Source: Cardiocondyla obscurior (lineage: Eukaryota > Arthropoda > Insecta > Hymenoptera > Formicidae). From it: 64,000 bases of DNA. This document shows, in pieces, positions 49,401-60,300 of this stretch (position 1 is the first letter of the stretch; each line of letters opens with the position of its first letter). A program made the translations under genes and the position numbers. The stretch covers positions 5,693,501 through 5,757,500 of the forward strand of contig NC_091873.1 of NCBI RefSeq assembly GCF_019399895.1, read 5' to 3'. The notes below the pieces were generated by a model. It did no database searches. It saw only the letters and a program-made list of their open reading frames with translations, and was not told where the DNA came from.

Positions 49401-52400
49401 GTCGCATAATTAATTTTTTCCTTCGTAGTCGTAATTCGGGGTCTCTTGAAAAAAATAGCGCGCGCGTAGCGCGCATGGTTTTTTCTAGGATATATATAAT
49501 TTAAATGGATTACGGGCATTATTACGTTACGCGCCGGCAAGATACTTTACGGGAGCCGACGAAATAAAACTGAACAAAGTAAAATAATTATGTTAATAAT
49601 AATTCAGCAACGCGCGCGACTCCCTCTCCTGCATATTTAAATGAAATATCGCGAAAGAAATTTTAATCAAATCCTCGCGAGACTTACGGGAGACAATTGC
49701 GGGGGCAATTGGATTAAAAGATTTCGCTGGCAGAACGGATATCTGCGCGCGTATCGTTGTCACAACTCACCTGCACTCTAGCCTCCGTGAGATTAATCTT
49801 CATAGCCAGGTCTTCCCTCGTGAAGACGTCCGGGTAGTGAGTCTGCGCGAAGGCGGACTCGAGTTCCTCCAGTTGCTGAAGGGTGAAAGTCGTCCTGTTT
49901 CGGCGCTGCTTCCTCCGCACGAAGGAATCCTCGCCGACTCCGTGTAGCGCCGGGTGATAGGCGGAGTAACTGGTATCTGTAATTAATCCGGAAGCACTGT
50001 AAAGTAGCTGTTGATTTCGTCCGTTTGTAAAATCTTACTTGTATCTCGTGCAAACTTTATTTCTCACCGTAATAAAAAATTACGAAGTTGATAATACGAT
50101 TGGCGTGAATTAAGCGATAGTAAATCGATAGATATTAATAAACGTGAAAAGTATTATTACATGTTACGTTTAGTTGTATGAATAGATTGATTATTACGTA
50201 CGGTGCACGGTTTATTTATTAATTAACGTTAATAATATGTGTCGCATCGATATAAAGAAAATATTTTCACTTGAACGGAGGGGGGGACGAGGTTTCGACG
50301 AAGTTTCGCCTTTTAATTCTTGATAGATTCGAATTTGCAAAGTTCCAAGAGAACTTAGTTCGGTACTCCGCATATTTGCCTGTGCTTGACTAGGGTTTGC
50401 GAAACTCGGTAACTTCAAGAAACTTGTGAGTTACTGACAATCTCGCGGAATTTTCAAATTTATACGGCGAGCGTTATTACAAAATAAAACGATCAACATA
50501 ATTCCCCCGCTTTTTCGCGAGGAATGTGGGATATCTCTTATTAGTTTTTTTATTTTTTTTATTTTTTTTATTTAACGCAAGTGGCTCGTAATCACCATGA
50601 TAAAAGCAGAGCCGCACGCTGCGAGCCACGCTCGCCCATGTTTGCTCGCTTAATTCGATTTAATTGAATTTAATTTAGCGAGCGTAATAATTGAATTCCT
50701 CGAAGTGTATCTTACGCCGCGTCGTCTCGCCTTTCGAAATTATTAATACACCCGTGAAACTATTTCATCGAGGAACTTACAACGATCGTCGTTCAGCATT
50801 CGATTTGAGATTTCGTCAGAAACTTTTTAATATGTAATTTACATTGCCCTTCTGCCGTATTTTTCGTTCGATCTCCCAGCGCGCGCGTTTTGTTTTCGCC
50901 ATTGCAATTACGCCGAGAGAGCGGGCCGGGCGCATTAATTAAAAATGCTGAGAGAAATGTGGTTAACTGCGATCGCCCCGCGCGCACGGGAAGGATCGAA
51001 AAGTGAAGCGCACCGATATAAAGGCATCGGTCGGGATACGCGCGCATACAACGAGACGCGAAGTGGGAGCAGACGTTGCGAGTCGGCCGGAACCGCTCAT
51101 CAATGATGCAGAGCAATCAGCGCAATTAATTACCGCGGCGCTAAGCCCCGGCTTAGCGAAAAACACAAATTAATTTCCTAAGCTCATAAAAATTCATGCA
51201 ACTCTCCCCGGCCGTCTCTCTTTCGTCCGCGCAATGTCTCCTCTACCTCCACTCTTTCGCTCTTCCCTTCGCGTCCCTCTTTCTATTTCGCTCTTGCTCT
51301 CCCTTTCCCCCTCGTTCCTCTCGGCACAGAGGATGATAACGGCGACAAAGAGCGAGAGAGATAACGACGCATGATGGTGTTGCAGCCGCGCGGCTGTAAC
51401 CGCAGGGGCGCATCGAGACGCTTCGCCTCGATGCCGCTGAACTTTCATAACTGTCACGGACGCGCAATTATACGCTACGGTCGCTTGCGATCTCCCGTAT
51501 CGTTTGCAAGATTAATCAATGAGGATCCGCGAGGATTTTCGCTCAGAGCCCACGCACGCGAAAATAAACGATTCGAGCTTTCCGGACCGCCGGCATTTTA
51601 TCAGGGCGTTTAACAACGTTGCGGACTTGCGGATGCACTTAAAACTTTGTTTCCGCTCGCGTACCCGTCTGCACGCGCGATTATCGTGCCAATACGGATT
51701 TATCTCGATGTACAAACGCCGCGGTAGGTTTTTTCGCGTCGTTACCCGGACCACCGGCAGCCGAAAATCGAAAATTTTATATCGCATCCCCTTGCGATCT
51801 GATAATAAAATCTCGCGGAGGCGCGGCTTAACCGATATATTTTTCGCGCACTCGAGTTTTCGGGCATCTCTTGATTTTTAAATATGCTAGAAGTGAAATT
51901 CTTTCGTGCGTAACATTAAATTGACGTGTCACTCAGTTGCATATCTCTTTTCCGAGGTCACCGTAACGCGTAAAAAAAATTTTCCTCATTTCCGGTATAT
52001 CGATAATAAGTAACGACTGTTGTTGTTGCTGCGGCTGCAAAGAAAACGAAGATAAAGAAGCAAGTCGGGCGACGACCGCGGCGGCTAAATAAATTTGCCG
52101 GTGCCCCAAACTGAAATCCACTCAAGATCTTAGATTAGAGTCGGTCCGAAGTAAAGCCCGGATCCAGACAACTCGTACAACTCATCGGGAGTCGGTCTGA
52201 TCCAATTTATTAGTAGTATCTCGGGTACGAAGAAAGAGAGAGTAAGAGAGAGAGAAAGAGAGATCTGGAGACTTTGCGCTCGAAACACGCGTGCAATACC
52301 TTTTCGCAACGCGCTTTGTCGTTGTTGACACTTTATCAGAAAACGCGAAGGGAGACGATTCATTTTTCGCACATGGGACGTTATTAATTCACGCGTATTA

Positions 52401-54221
52401 CGCGGAACAAGATTGTGTATCTCTTCCAGATGGGATTTAATAAACTCCTACTGTACAAATCATTGCTATTGATTATCGGACCTCGTGTCTTATTAATTTT
52501 CGTTCTCAGACTCTTATTGTTTTAATTATTTAAAATTAAAAAAAAATTCTTTTTTAAAGATTAATTAAACATAGTTACAGTCAAGCTTCTTCTTTATTGC
52601 GAAGTCTTGCCTTCGAAAAAAAGAAAAAGAAATTAAATAAAAATTCGAACGTTTTTGTTGATTAAATTTCGGAAAATTAATTATATTCTACTCGCTCTCG
52701 TCGGGTTGATTTTGTACTTTCGCATGCATAGGCGAGCGGCACAAAATTATTTCAAACGCGCGGCACGATTCTCCATGATCGCCCGTATCCGTTGCACTTG
52801 CGGACCGCTGCAGGTCTCGAAGGCACTCGGGGAAGGATAGGGGAACGGTGGTGGACCCGTGGAAAAACTACACGTAGAGAACGAAATCTAATGACACCCC
52901 GACCGTTACTAATGACGCTAACGAGGTAGTTAGATGTTAGAGCGAATGTCGGTGGGTCTGGACCGTGGGCCGAGGGAACCCACTTACCGACTTATCACGT
53001 AGTTACCTAATCTGTTTATCCCAACGGGGGGTAGAGGAGACTAGAAAGAGAGAGAGAGCGCGCGAGAGAGAATAGGAGATAGAGAGCTGTGAGCCAGCGG
53101 GGACCAGGGGAGACAGACGAGGGGGCAATCGGGAGCTGGAAGGGTGCCCGGACGTCCCTGAGGACACCCGTTCCCCGGACCCCCGACTTCCCCCCTCGCT
53201 GTCTACCTCGACGCCTTGTTCGATCATCTACCACTGCCTCCCACATTTATGAGCCTCAATGAGTATTGTGTTTTAAAGAGAATACAGAGGATAGCCCCCG
53301 CGTTACACTTCCCACGTTCTTGGATTTATCGATAACGATTTGGGGGCCTAGAGAGTGAAATAAATGACGATGATTATTGAAACCACCGCCGTAGATTTTC
53401 CGATAGTTGGAAAAATTTATAAAACGTTAATTGACTTTTAACAAAATTCTTTATGTTTTTTTTTACGGCCGTAATTTGATAAGTCGTTATCGAATGTAAG
53501 GAAACAGGTTGTATGACAGGTGGCGTCGGGCTGAAATTCGTCATCGGGAATGGGACGCGACTTGGAAAACGATCGGTGAATAGGCAAACTGCCGTCAAAG
53601 TTCTGGGTTAGCGACTCGGCTCGACTGCTGGCGGGACGCGGTTTAACTGGAAGTTGGCTCGAAGTGCAAATTAAGTTTAGCGGCCGTCCAGTTTGTAGCG
53701 TCCACTTTGCGTAACTCGGTCTAGTCGGTAATGTAACTTCATCGATGTGTTCCGCTAGAGCAAGTGCCAGTACAATCAGTCTGCCTCCCCTCACCTTCTC
53801 CCAATTCTCTTCCCCCGCTGTATACCCGGTGTCTCTTTCCGTCTCGATTGCGCTGCTCTCTTCGAGTTTTCTCGCTAAAGTTCTTTTTTTTTATTTTATT
53901 TTTTTTTAACAAAGCTTAACATCTCGATGCGAAAAATTGTCGATGGGTGATGTCTTTCTTTTTGCCCCCAGCCGCGCATAAATTCGAAATTCTACCCCTA
54001 ACATTTTGTAACGATTTTTCACGGTCCGCCTTTCGGCAATCGAAGACGCCGACGAGGGGAGAGTTGCGGGATGATAAAAAAAAATAAAAAATAAGTATCG
54101 TACGCTCGCAGCGGAAGGAATCGAATTTTTACTTACAAGGGTGGGTCGGGGCGAAAGGATACTCCAGGGATGGCGGTAATCGCGGCGCTGGGAGGCCTGG
54201 GGGGCAGTGGTAGCAGAACAT
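40334..54221 (-). CDS. Drgx: Paired-class homeodomain transcription factor Drgx
   Basis: Four coding exons on the - strand join in phase: 54221-54137, 49976-49771, 44930-44509 and 40844-40334, giving 407 aa and a TAG stop. DRGX proteins are nuclear DNA-binding regulators of neuronal, notably sensory, identity. The start MFCYHCPP matches the conserved N-terminus of the family (MFYFHCPP in human). The homeodomain spans residues 52-111, with Gln at position 50 and WFQNRRAKW at 99-107, and is split by an intron between homeodomain positions 46 and 47, as is usual in the paired class. After it come a basic stretch, a Gly/Ser/Pro-rich linker (about 120-240), GFRPVEPPTSLFF (245-257) and an OAR motif (335-352). 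The C-terminus has Pro/Leu and His6 runs. No paired domain is present. An in-frame upstream extension exists, but the conserved Met is the better start. Confidence 0.95.
41429..41469. repeat. Interrupted (GA)n microsatellite
   Basis: About 40 bp of ga repeats broken by ata and cgc. Similar shorter tracts lie at 52229-52262 and 53042-53072. GA tracts are potential GAGA-factor sites in insects, which is inference. Confidence 0.7.
42460..42485. repeat. Poly(T) run in Drgx intron 3
   Basis: 26 consecutive T on the + strand, flanked by agt and atcc. No element body is attached. Confidence 0.8.
44509..44930 (-). CDS. Drgx: Drgx coding exon 3 (recognition helix and linker)
   Basis: The acceptor is ttttttcag, the first codons are VWFQNRRAKWRK, and the donor is GTGAGC in phase 2. 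It completes the homeodomain and continues into ERLKEEQRKRE and a Gly-, Ser-, Thr- and Pro-rich linker of low complexity with eight consecutive Gly. The + strand open frame opposite (44647-44934) is its shadow. Confidence 0.95.
49103..49219 (+). ncRNA. Putative antisense lncRNA exon A, second copy
   Basis: The acceptor is gacttttttgtttcag and the donor GTAAGC at 49220. From ctgagaggaggag to the donor it aligns with the 3' end of the exon at 28333, sharing ctgagaggaggag, ctagga, gcatca and gcggagca. It lies in Drgx intron 2 on the opposite strand. No ATG-led frame of length crosses it. Confidence 0.45.
49353..49396 (+). ncRNA. Putative antisense lncRNA exon B, second copy
   Basis: A 44-base exon with acceptor ttccattttatgttacag and donor GTAAGT at 49397. 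It shares tcaactccgctg-type sequence with the exon at 28823. It follows exon A after a 133-bp intron, the same order as in the 28-kb cluster. Confidence 0.4.
49771..49976 (-). CDS. Drgx: Drgx coding exon 2 (homeodomain positions 1-46)
   Basis: The acceptor is attaattacag and the donor GTGAGT. It encodes residues 29-97: TSYSAYHPALHG, then VRRKQRRNRTTFT, helices 1 and 2 and the start of helix 3, ending at EARVQ. The split residue 29 is Tyr. Confidence 0.96.
49977..54136 (-). other. Drgx: Drgx intron 1
   Basis: A 4.2-kb intron with no recognised gene. It is mixed AT-rich and CpG-rich and contains (GA)n tracts at 52229-52262 and 53042-53072, and a homeodomain-site-like AT-rich patch (taattcgatttaattgaa) at about 50651-50668. 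Open frames on both strands are short or low-complexity. Confidence 0.65.
54137..54221 (-). CDS. Drgx: Drgx coding exon 1
   Basis: Encodes residues 1-28, from MFCYHCPP to APTHP, and ends in phase 1 before a perfect GTAAGT donor (complement of 54131-54136). The reading frame stays open upstream for many codons through Gly-, Gln- and His-rich sequence, so an alternative longer N-terminus cannot be excluded. Confidence 0.85.
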
Positions 54222-54385
54222 GCCTCCAGCCCTGGCCACGCCGCCCCCCGGCCCGCCGGCCCCTCCCGCGCTGGCACCCGGCACCTGCGGTTGACTCGAC
54301 GGCTGTTGTTGCTGTTGCTGCTGTTGCTGATGGTGCTGGTGGTGGTTATTGTTCGCCTGGTGGGCGTGGACCGCGCCAATCTGCA
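54222..54385 (-). promoter_or_regulatory. Drgx: Drgx 5' leader or alternative N-terminus, Gln/His- and G-rich
   Basis: Directly upstream of the conserved Met on the - strand, the frame stays open through a Gly-rich part (54222-54290), a run of nine Gln codons (CAG/CAA, about 54301-54330) and a His/Asn-rich part, back to a possible acceptor (ggttgcag) at about 54382. It may be 5' UTR or a lineage-specific N-terminal extension. The G-rich part on the - strand fits a G-quadruplex pattern. Confidence 0.35.
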
Positions 54386-57300
54386 ACCACCCGTCAGTGT
54401 CAGTTGATTTCATGATCTCCGCGATAAAAAAAAAAGAGAGATAGAGAGAGAAGATTACCACAATCGGAGGTTTAAACGAATTTTTTCCCAGCAATTGCCA
54501 GGGCTTTTTCGTCGCGAAATAATATTTTTAGGACGAGAGAAAAATGTCGAGGGAAACGTGGCTCTCGCTTGTTTTTTCCGGAGAGCGTTAAAAAGGGCTT
54601 TCCTTGGCTTCTCCGCGAGAGATCGATCAAAATTTTAATATCAAGACTGTTTAAAGGGAAACAATTCGCAATCGTGGCTGTCAAAATGAGACTCGTTAGG
54701 CGACGATTACGTAGAGTCGCTAATAAACCTCGGACCTTCCCATGAAATTAAATAATATATATATCTCTAATCGCTTTTACGCCGTGGTCACCCCTGCGGT
54801 CAGATTTTTCCTGAACCCGTCATTGTGTACTCGGTGGGCGAGAGGGAGGAAGTATCGCGATGGACCTCGAAAAGCGGAGCATCGGGAGCCACTTCCGATT
54901 TCGCCGTGCGACGCGCGGATTTTCGAAAGCGGGGTGAAACATGATTAAGAGGGAGCGCGACAGCGGCGTGCTGCAGCGGGGGTGGGCGGTTATACGAAGG
55001 GTGAAGGGGGAGCGGAATGCTCTGCAGGCCGGGGGCGCGGAGGGGTACGGATGGGTGGCCGATTACGCCAATCCCCATTAGAGGGATTGTAAACTCGCGT
55101 AAATAAATAATGTATGTATCGGCGAGAGAGGAGCTGCACGCGAGAAGAGCGAGAGAGGGACGCGACGCGTAGAGGGCTCTTTGCCTAAGCAGGCATCGGT
55201 CGTGGAACTTAATAAACGGCGGAGTTATCAATTTATAATGGGTCGGCATGTCGCGCATGCGCGTGCCTACGGGGCCCCGCCGTTTCTCTCTCGTTATATA
55301 ACGGCGTGCACGCGAGTGGCTTTAGAGAACCGGTGTACACTAACTAAACCCTCCCCCCTTTCCTCCCCTCGCCCCCCGGTTTCCCTCGTCACCGACGACC
55401 ATCTCTCTCCCCCTCAATCGCCCCCGCGCCCGCAGTTAGACCCCCCTTTCCCCCGATATCTCTATGTGGCTGTTTATCTCGCTCGCTCCATCGCGACGTC
55501 TCCCCTTCATCTCTCGTTTCTCCCTTTATCCTCCGCCGCTGCACTATGTCTCTCCTCCTCTCTTTGCGGCTCTCCGGTACGAAGGGACAAATTGAATTTT
55601 AGATCATGGCGTGTTCCTGTGGGGTCCGCGAATAGAGAGGGAGAGAGAGGCAGGGAAAGAGCGCAGAGGCGGACGTCGAGATGATACTAATTGAAATTTG
55701 AAATTGATATTAGCGAATTATTACCCCTCTCCCGTCGTTCTGCTTGGCCCAACGCAATTACGGCCGCGTGTCGGGTATCAAAAGTAATTGCTGCCAAACT
55801 TAACAAAATTCGAGCAATTCTCGTTTCGGCCGTCTGACCTCCGGCGAAAACGACGCGTCGGCGGTAGCCAGTCCCTTCGTGCATACATGCTTAAACGTAC
55901 TCCTAACGGTACGTACTTTTAACGTGATACCAAATCGCATTAGTCGTCCGCGCTGGTGGGTTCTCAATAAAAGCAAGTCCCGATCCGTCCGGCTTGATTG
56001 AAGCACCCTTCTACGCGCAATTTTAAACAGTTACAGTTATTTGCTCTTTATTCGACAAACTTTATACATTTTAATGCACCTCAAGTATACTACAAAAAAT
56101 TATATTACCATTTATATACGTCGGCAGTATGGATATATAAATAATTTTTTTTTTTTAATTACACCTCTTGAATATTACAAACTTGTATTATGAAGTATCA
56201 GCATAAATTAATGAATCGAATACAGTGACAATCAATTATAGAAACGAAAGGGCCGATTTATCGCGATAGCTTCAGGAAACGATCGCAGCTTAATATCCAT
56301 TCTTCGTGCCGCATAAATTCATCCGCTGTGGGCGGCGGTACTGTTGGTTTTGTAGAGAGTTAGAGGCGTAATGACGGGACATACGCACTGACAGAAGGGA
56401 CGAAATGTAGCGAGGCTAATCCGCGAAGGGAACCCGCAGGGCGGGGCGGGGGGGGGAGCCTCGCGGGGGCTCGGAACCAGCGATCTCACCCTCGCCGGCA
56501 CCCCGGCATACGTCGTCTTGTCCGCTTTCCCGCCCTCCGTCTCGCTCTCTCTCTCCTCGCTCCGCGCGAAATAGGGTCGGCATGTGGTCCTGGAGTGTAT
56601 TTGCGGTGTTCAACCAGCCGGGCGAAATATTATGCCGGTGTTTTATTGTGCGATCATCCCGACGGCGGTGCCCCGCCGGGCGCGAGAGGGCGAAGGGATT
56701 GCGGCTACGAGTGTTGCGCCGAGTGTTTACACGTTGGCACACGCCGTCGGATTTGTTACGCGCCCGTTACACGAAGCCGGTTCACCGATGCCCGAAGGAG
56801 CATCGAGTGGGGCTCCAGCGGCATTCGAGATTAAGAGCGATCGATCGCGAACGGAATAAAGGTCCCCCGGTTAATTTGTTCCCTCCCCCTCTTTATTTGC
56901 CATTCTGATGCGATATATTAAAATTCCATTACGCAAATGTTTGACGTTAGAATTCCAAATATTGGAGAATGATTACACGTATCAGGTTGAAATAAAGCTG
57001 CAGATCGGTTGAAAGGTTTACGATCGGTCAGTGATACCGATACTCAAAATTGCGTGTATATTCTGCTGGCAGAGCGTTAAATGTATCCGACGAATAATCT
57101 TGCCGGCCGCCGTCGTTCGCGATAATGCACAATGCGTTGATGAAAGTTAAACCGGATAGGGGCGCATCGCGGTATAGGGGTGAACAAAGACCGCGGGGCT
57201 TGGTGTGTCGCGCGCCGAGTAGGTGTCGGGTAGCCGGGTGTTTAGATTCCGCGCGTATAACACTCCGCGCTCATTAGAGCGCGGCGTTAATTGCATAATT

Positions 57301-60300
57301 GGTGCCGGCAATTACGAGCAAAGCGACGCCGGATCGGCGCTCGTCGGCAGTCGGCCGGTTACGTCAGCGTCCAATAATTTGGCACGCGACGACAATCGCG
57401 CGCTTCCACCGCGCCATTGCGCAAATAGCGGGAATCGCAATTAAAAGCGATAATTCCGTAATTAGCTTGCCGCCGGGATCCTCTTCCCGCATCCGCTTCG
57501 CCAAACGCGAGAGACACTCGATCCGCACGCAATCAGATATTCAGGGATGCCCCGAGTCTAACAGAATTTCAGTTGGTTCGCGCTCAATTAGCGATGTCAA
57601 GTAAAACAAATGTACGCGTTCCACGCTTTTCTTCGAAAGACTTGATGTACTTTGCGCAGCGACGCTGCTATTGTAAGAATCAAGGATCAAGTCTTGACGC
57701 GACGTTATACGCAGTATTAAATACTCTTTTGATAATATTTTTTAGTAATTTTCCTTTTTTTATCGAATGTAAGAAAATAATACAGAGAAATAGTGGACGA
57801 GACATTCGCGAGAGCAAATATATTTCAATTTCCGCGAAAACGTCGTTAACTACATTGTTTTATGCGGTCGCCCGTTCTCATCGTTTTCTTGATAAACGTG
57901 AAACGGCGGATGATGGGTATCAATGTAACGTCGGGGACATCGTCGGGCATCGCGTGCGACGCGAGAAATTCGTCGTTGCCGGCTGTAATTGGCGGTCGCG
58001 AGTTACGTCGGAAAACTCGCCGGCGAAGAGTCTCTCTCGGCGATTAACGAAGATTTCATTAGGGACAATATTGCGGTGGCATCGACGGCGCTCGTTGACC
58101 GGCGAGCGACGCGGGTCCCGGGTTTCTTTATTGGCCGGTCTCGGGGAATAAATTGGAGGGAATTAATTAAGCGGCACAAATTGGATGCAGCGTGTTAGCC
58201 CTTATTCGTGGATGACACAATTTAATAAGTATCTTCCAACGTGAACCGGGAGGCGTGGAGAAAGAGAACCGCGGGCGCTAGCCGGGCCCTTCGCAGCGAA
58301 CGAGTGCATGCGGGACGCGGAGATGTCGTTTAGGAGATGATGGATGTCATCATCAAACTTATAACGCGTCATTAACATATTTAATAAGATTTAATGCTCC
58401 TAAAGAGCCGCCTAAATAAAAAGCATCTAAAGAAATTTTTTTTATTATTACGTGTATTATTTTAAATCGATCAAAAAAAAAAAAAAAAGAAAACAAGTTA
58501 AAAAGAAAATATTCTTTATTTGCAAAATGTTGTTACAAAATTCGAGTTGAGGTACATAGGTATATTCGACAGCTAGATTTTTGTAAAAAAAAAAAATAAT
58601 AAATCTACAAAATGCGCCGTGATGATAACCGTAGAGAAATTGCGTACGTTCTTTGTCCCTCGCGCGCAACGTCAAGCGAGTCGTCTTTAACGACAGGAGC
58701 ATTAATGCCCAGCAGCAACAATGCGTCGATCGCCGCGGGTCAAAAGGGAAGAGCGTGGCCCAGAATGTAATATCGTGTTGTCCACGATACTATTCTACAT
58801 TGGCTCCTTCGATAATATTACGGCATGGACGGTCGCGGGGTTAACGGGCCGCATTGTCGTCTCGTCAAAAAGAAATCGAGGACGAAACGAGCTGTGGGTA
58901 AATACGTCGCGGCCGCCTTCTCGTCTCGGCAAGAAGCAATTAGAGCCGCGTGACGCACTCCGCTAGGGCCGATACTCGATTTTCCTCTCGATTAAATTGC
59001 CGGGCGTTTTTCATTAATTAATTCGACAACGATGCTAATTAAATCCCGAAATAATGCTGGGCGGTATTAAATGCTTTATGCACGGCTTTTGATCCGGAAT
59101 TTTGTTTGCGATTCCAATTACGCGACATCGGCCCCGGATCATTTCTGGGAAAAAAAAGAGGGTAAACGGTAAATTCAATATCCAGTCAGAGGACCCGGAA
59201 ACGACGTGAGAGACGCTACGGGACATCCTGTGTGGAGAACGGACGAGCTCGCGCGCTCGCTCACGTTCTCCACGCGGCGGTATCGCTCTCACATCGAGCA
59301 TCGGTGTAATGTACTTTGGTTAAGCGCATCGGAGCATGCTCGTCGCCGAGTTAACGCATTTAATGGAGGTTAACTTTGCATATGGTATTGCTCCCCCGTG
59401 CCGTAACCCCTTTACTGGCGCGGCGCACTCGACGGTATCGAACGCGCGACGCCGGCGTCCAAACTAACCGGGAATTATGCGATACAAAGCGGATAATTAC
59501 GAGGCGGCTTGATCGATCTTACGTGCTCTTTTCTCCTCCTCCCTCTCCGTGTCTCTCTTTCTCTCTATATCTCGGTGGCTTCTCTTCGCTTCATCTCCTC
59601 GCTTCGCCCCCGCGCATGTAATAATGTAAAACTATTCGCGCCGCTGTACGTAAACTTTCGTAAGTGCGCCCTGAGCTTGCATCTCGTCCCTTTCTCCTCT
59701 TTCCCGCTCCTCGAAGATAGCTCCGTCGGTGTATCACTTTGCGAATATCCCGCTTCTCACGAAGAAACGTGCGCTCTTGACGTTGGAACGCGCCGCGGAA
59801 CGTTTCCGCGTGTATTCTATACTCGATATATGCAAAGCGTACAATAATTTACTATTTGGAATCGTTGGAAAGAAAAATAAAATAAAATTAATGAAAGCGA
59901 ATATCAATTATGCACAAATTATTTTTGCAAAGCTTTAATTCGGTCGTTAAAGACAGCTCGAAGAAAGCGTCACAGCCGCTCTCAGATTAAACGGATTTGT
60001 TTGCATAAGACATAGCGTATATGTGATTCCAATTGAAATCGCTGGTCCAGGAAGGGTTAAGCGGATTACCAAGCGACGTGATATTATTGTACTATCAAAT
60101 TGTACGCCTTGATTTAATCCGTTCATTACCGTCATCGGCGGTACAATGTAACGAACGGCCGCGGCTAATAAAGTTATTATTATTTTACTATTAAATCTAA
60201 TCTATCGGAAAATTCAAAGTTTTTTAAGTAGTTGAAATAAAAGTTTGTTGGATAACTCCGAAAGAAGTCGAGAACAACTGATCGGTGCTGAAAGACGAAG

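Larger units (their letters stand above)
44931..49770 (-). other. Drgx: Drgx intron 2 (splits the homeodomain)
   Basis: A 4.8-kb intron. On the opposite strand it contains the candidate non-coding exon pair at 49103-49219 and 49353-49396. The remainder is CpG-rich (45460-45780, 46860-47420, 48000-48380) with T/A homopolymers, and an alternating purine-pyrimidine tract near 47184-47235. I recognise no other gene. Confidence 0.65.

Noticed and set aside
57573..58151. 192-codon open frame on the + strand
   Set aside because: No recognisable domain and abrupt changes in composition along its length; other frames on the same strand are also open over part of it.
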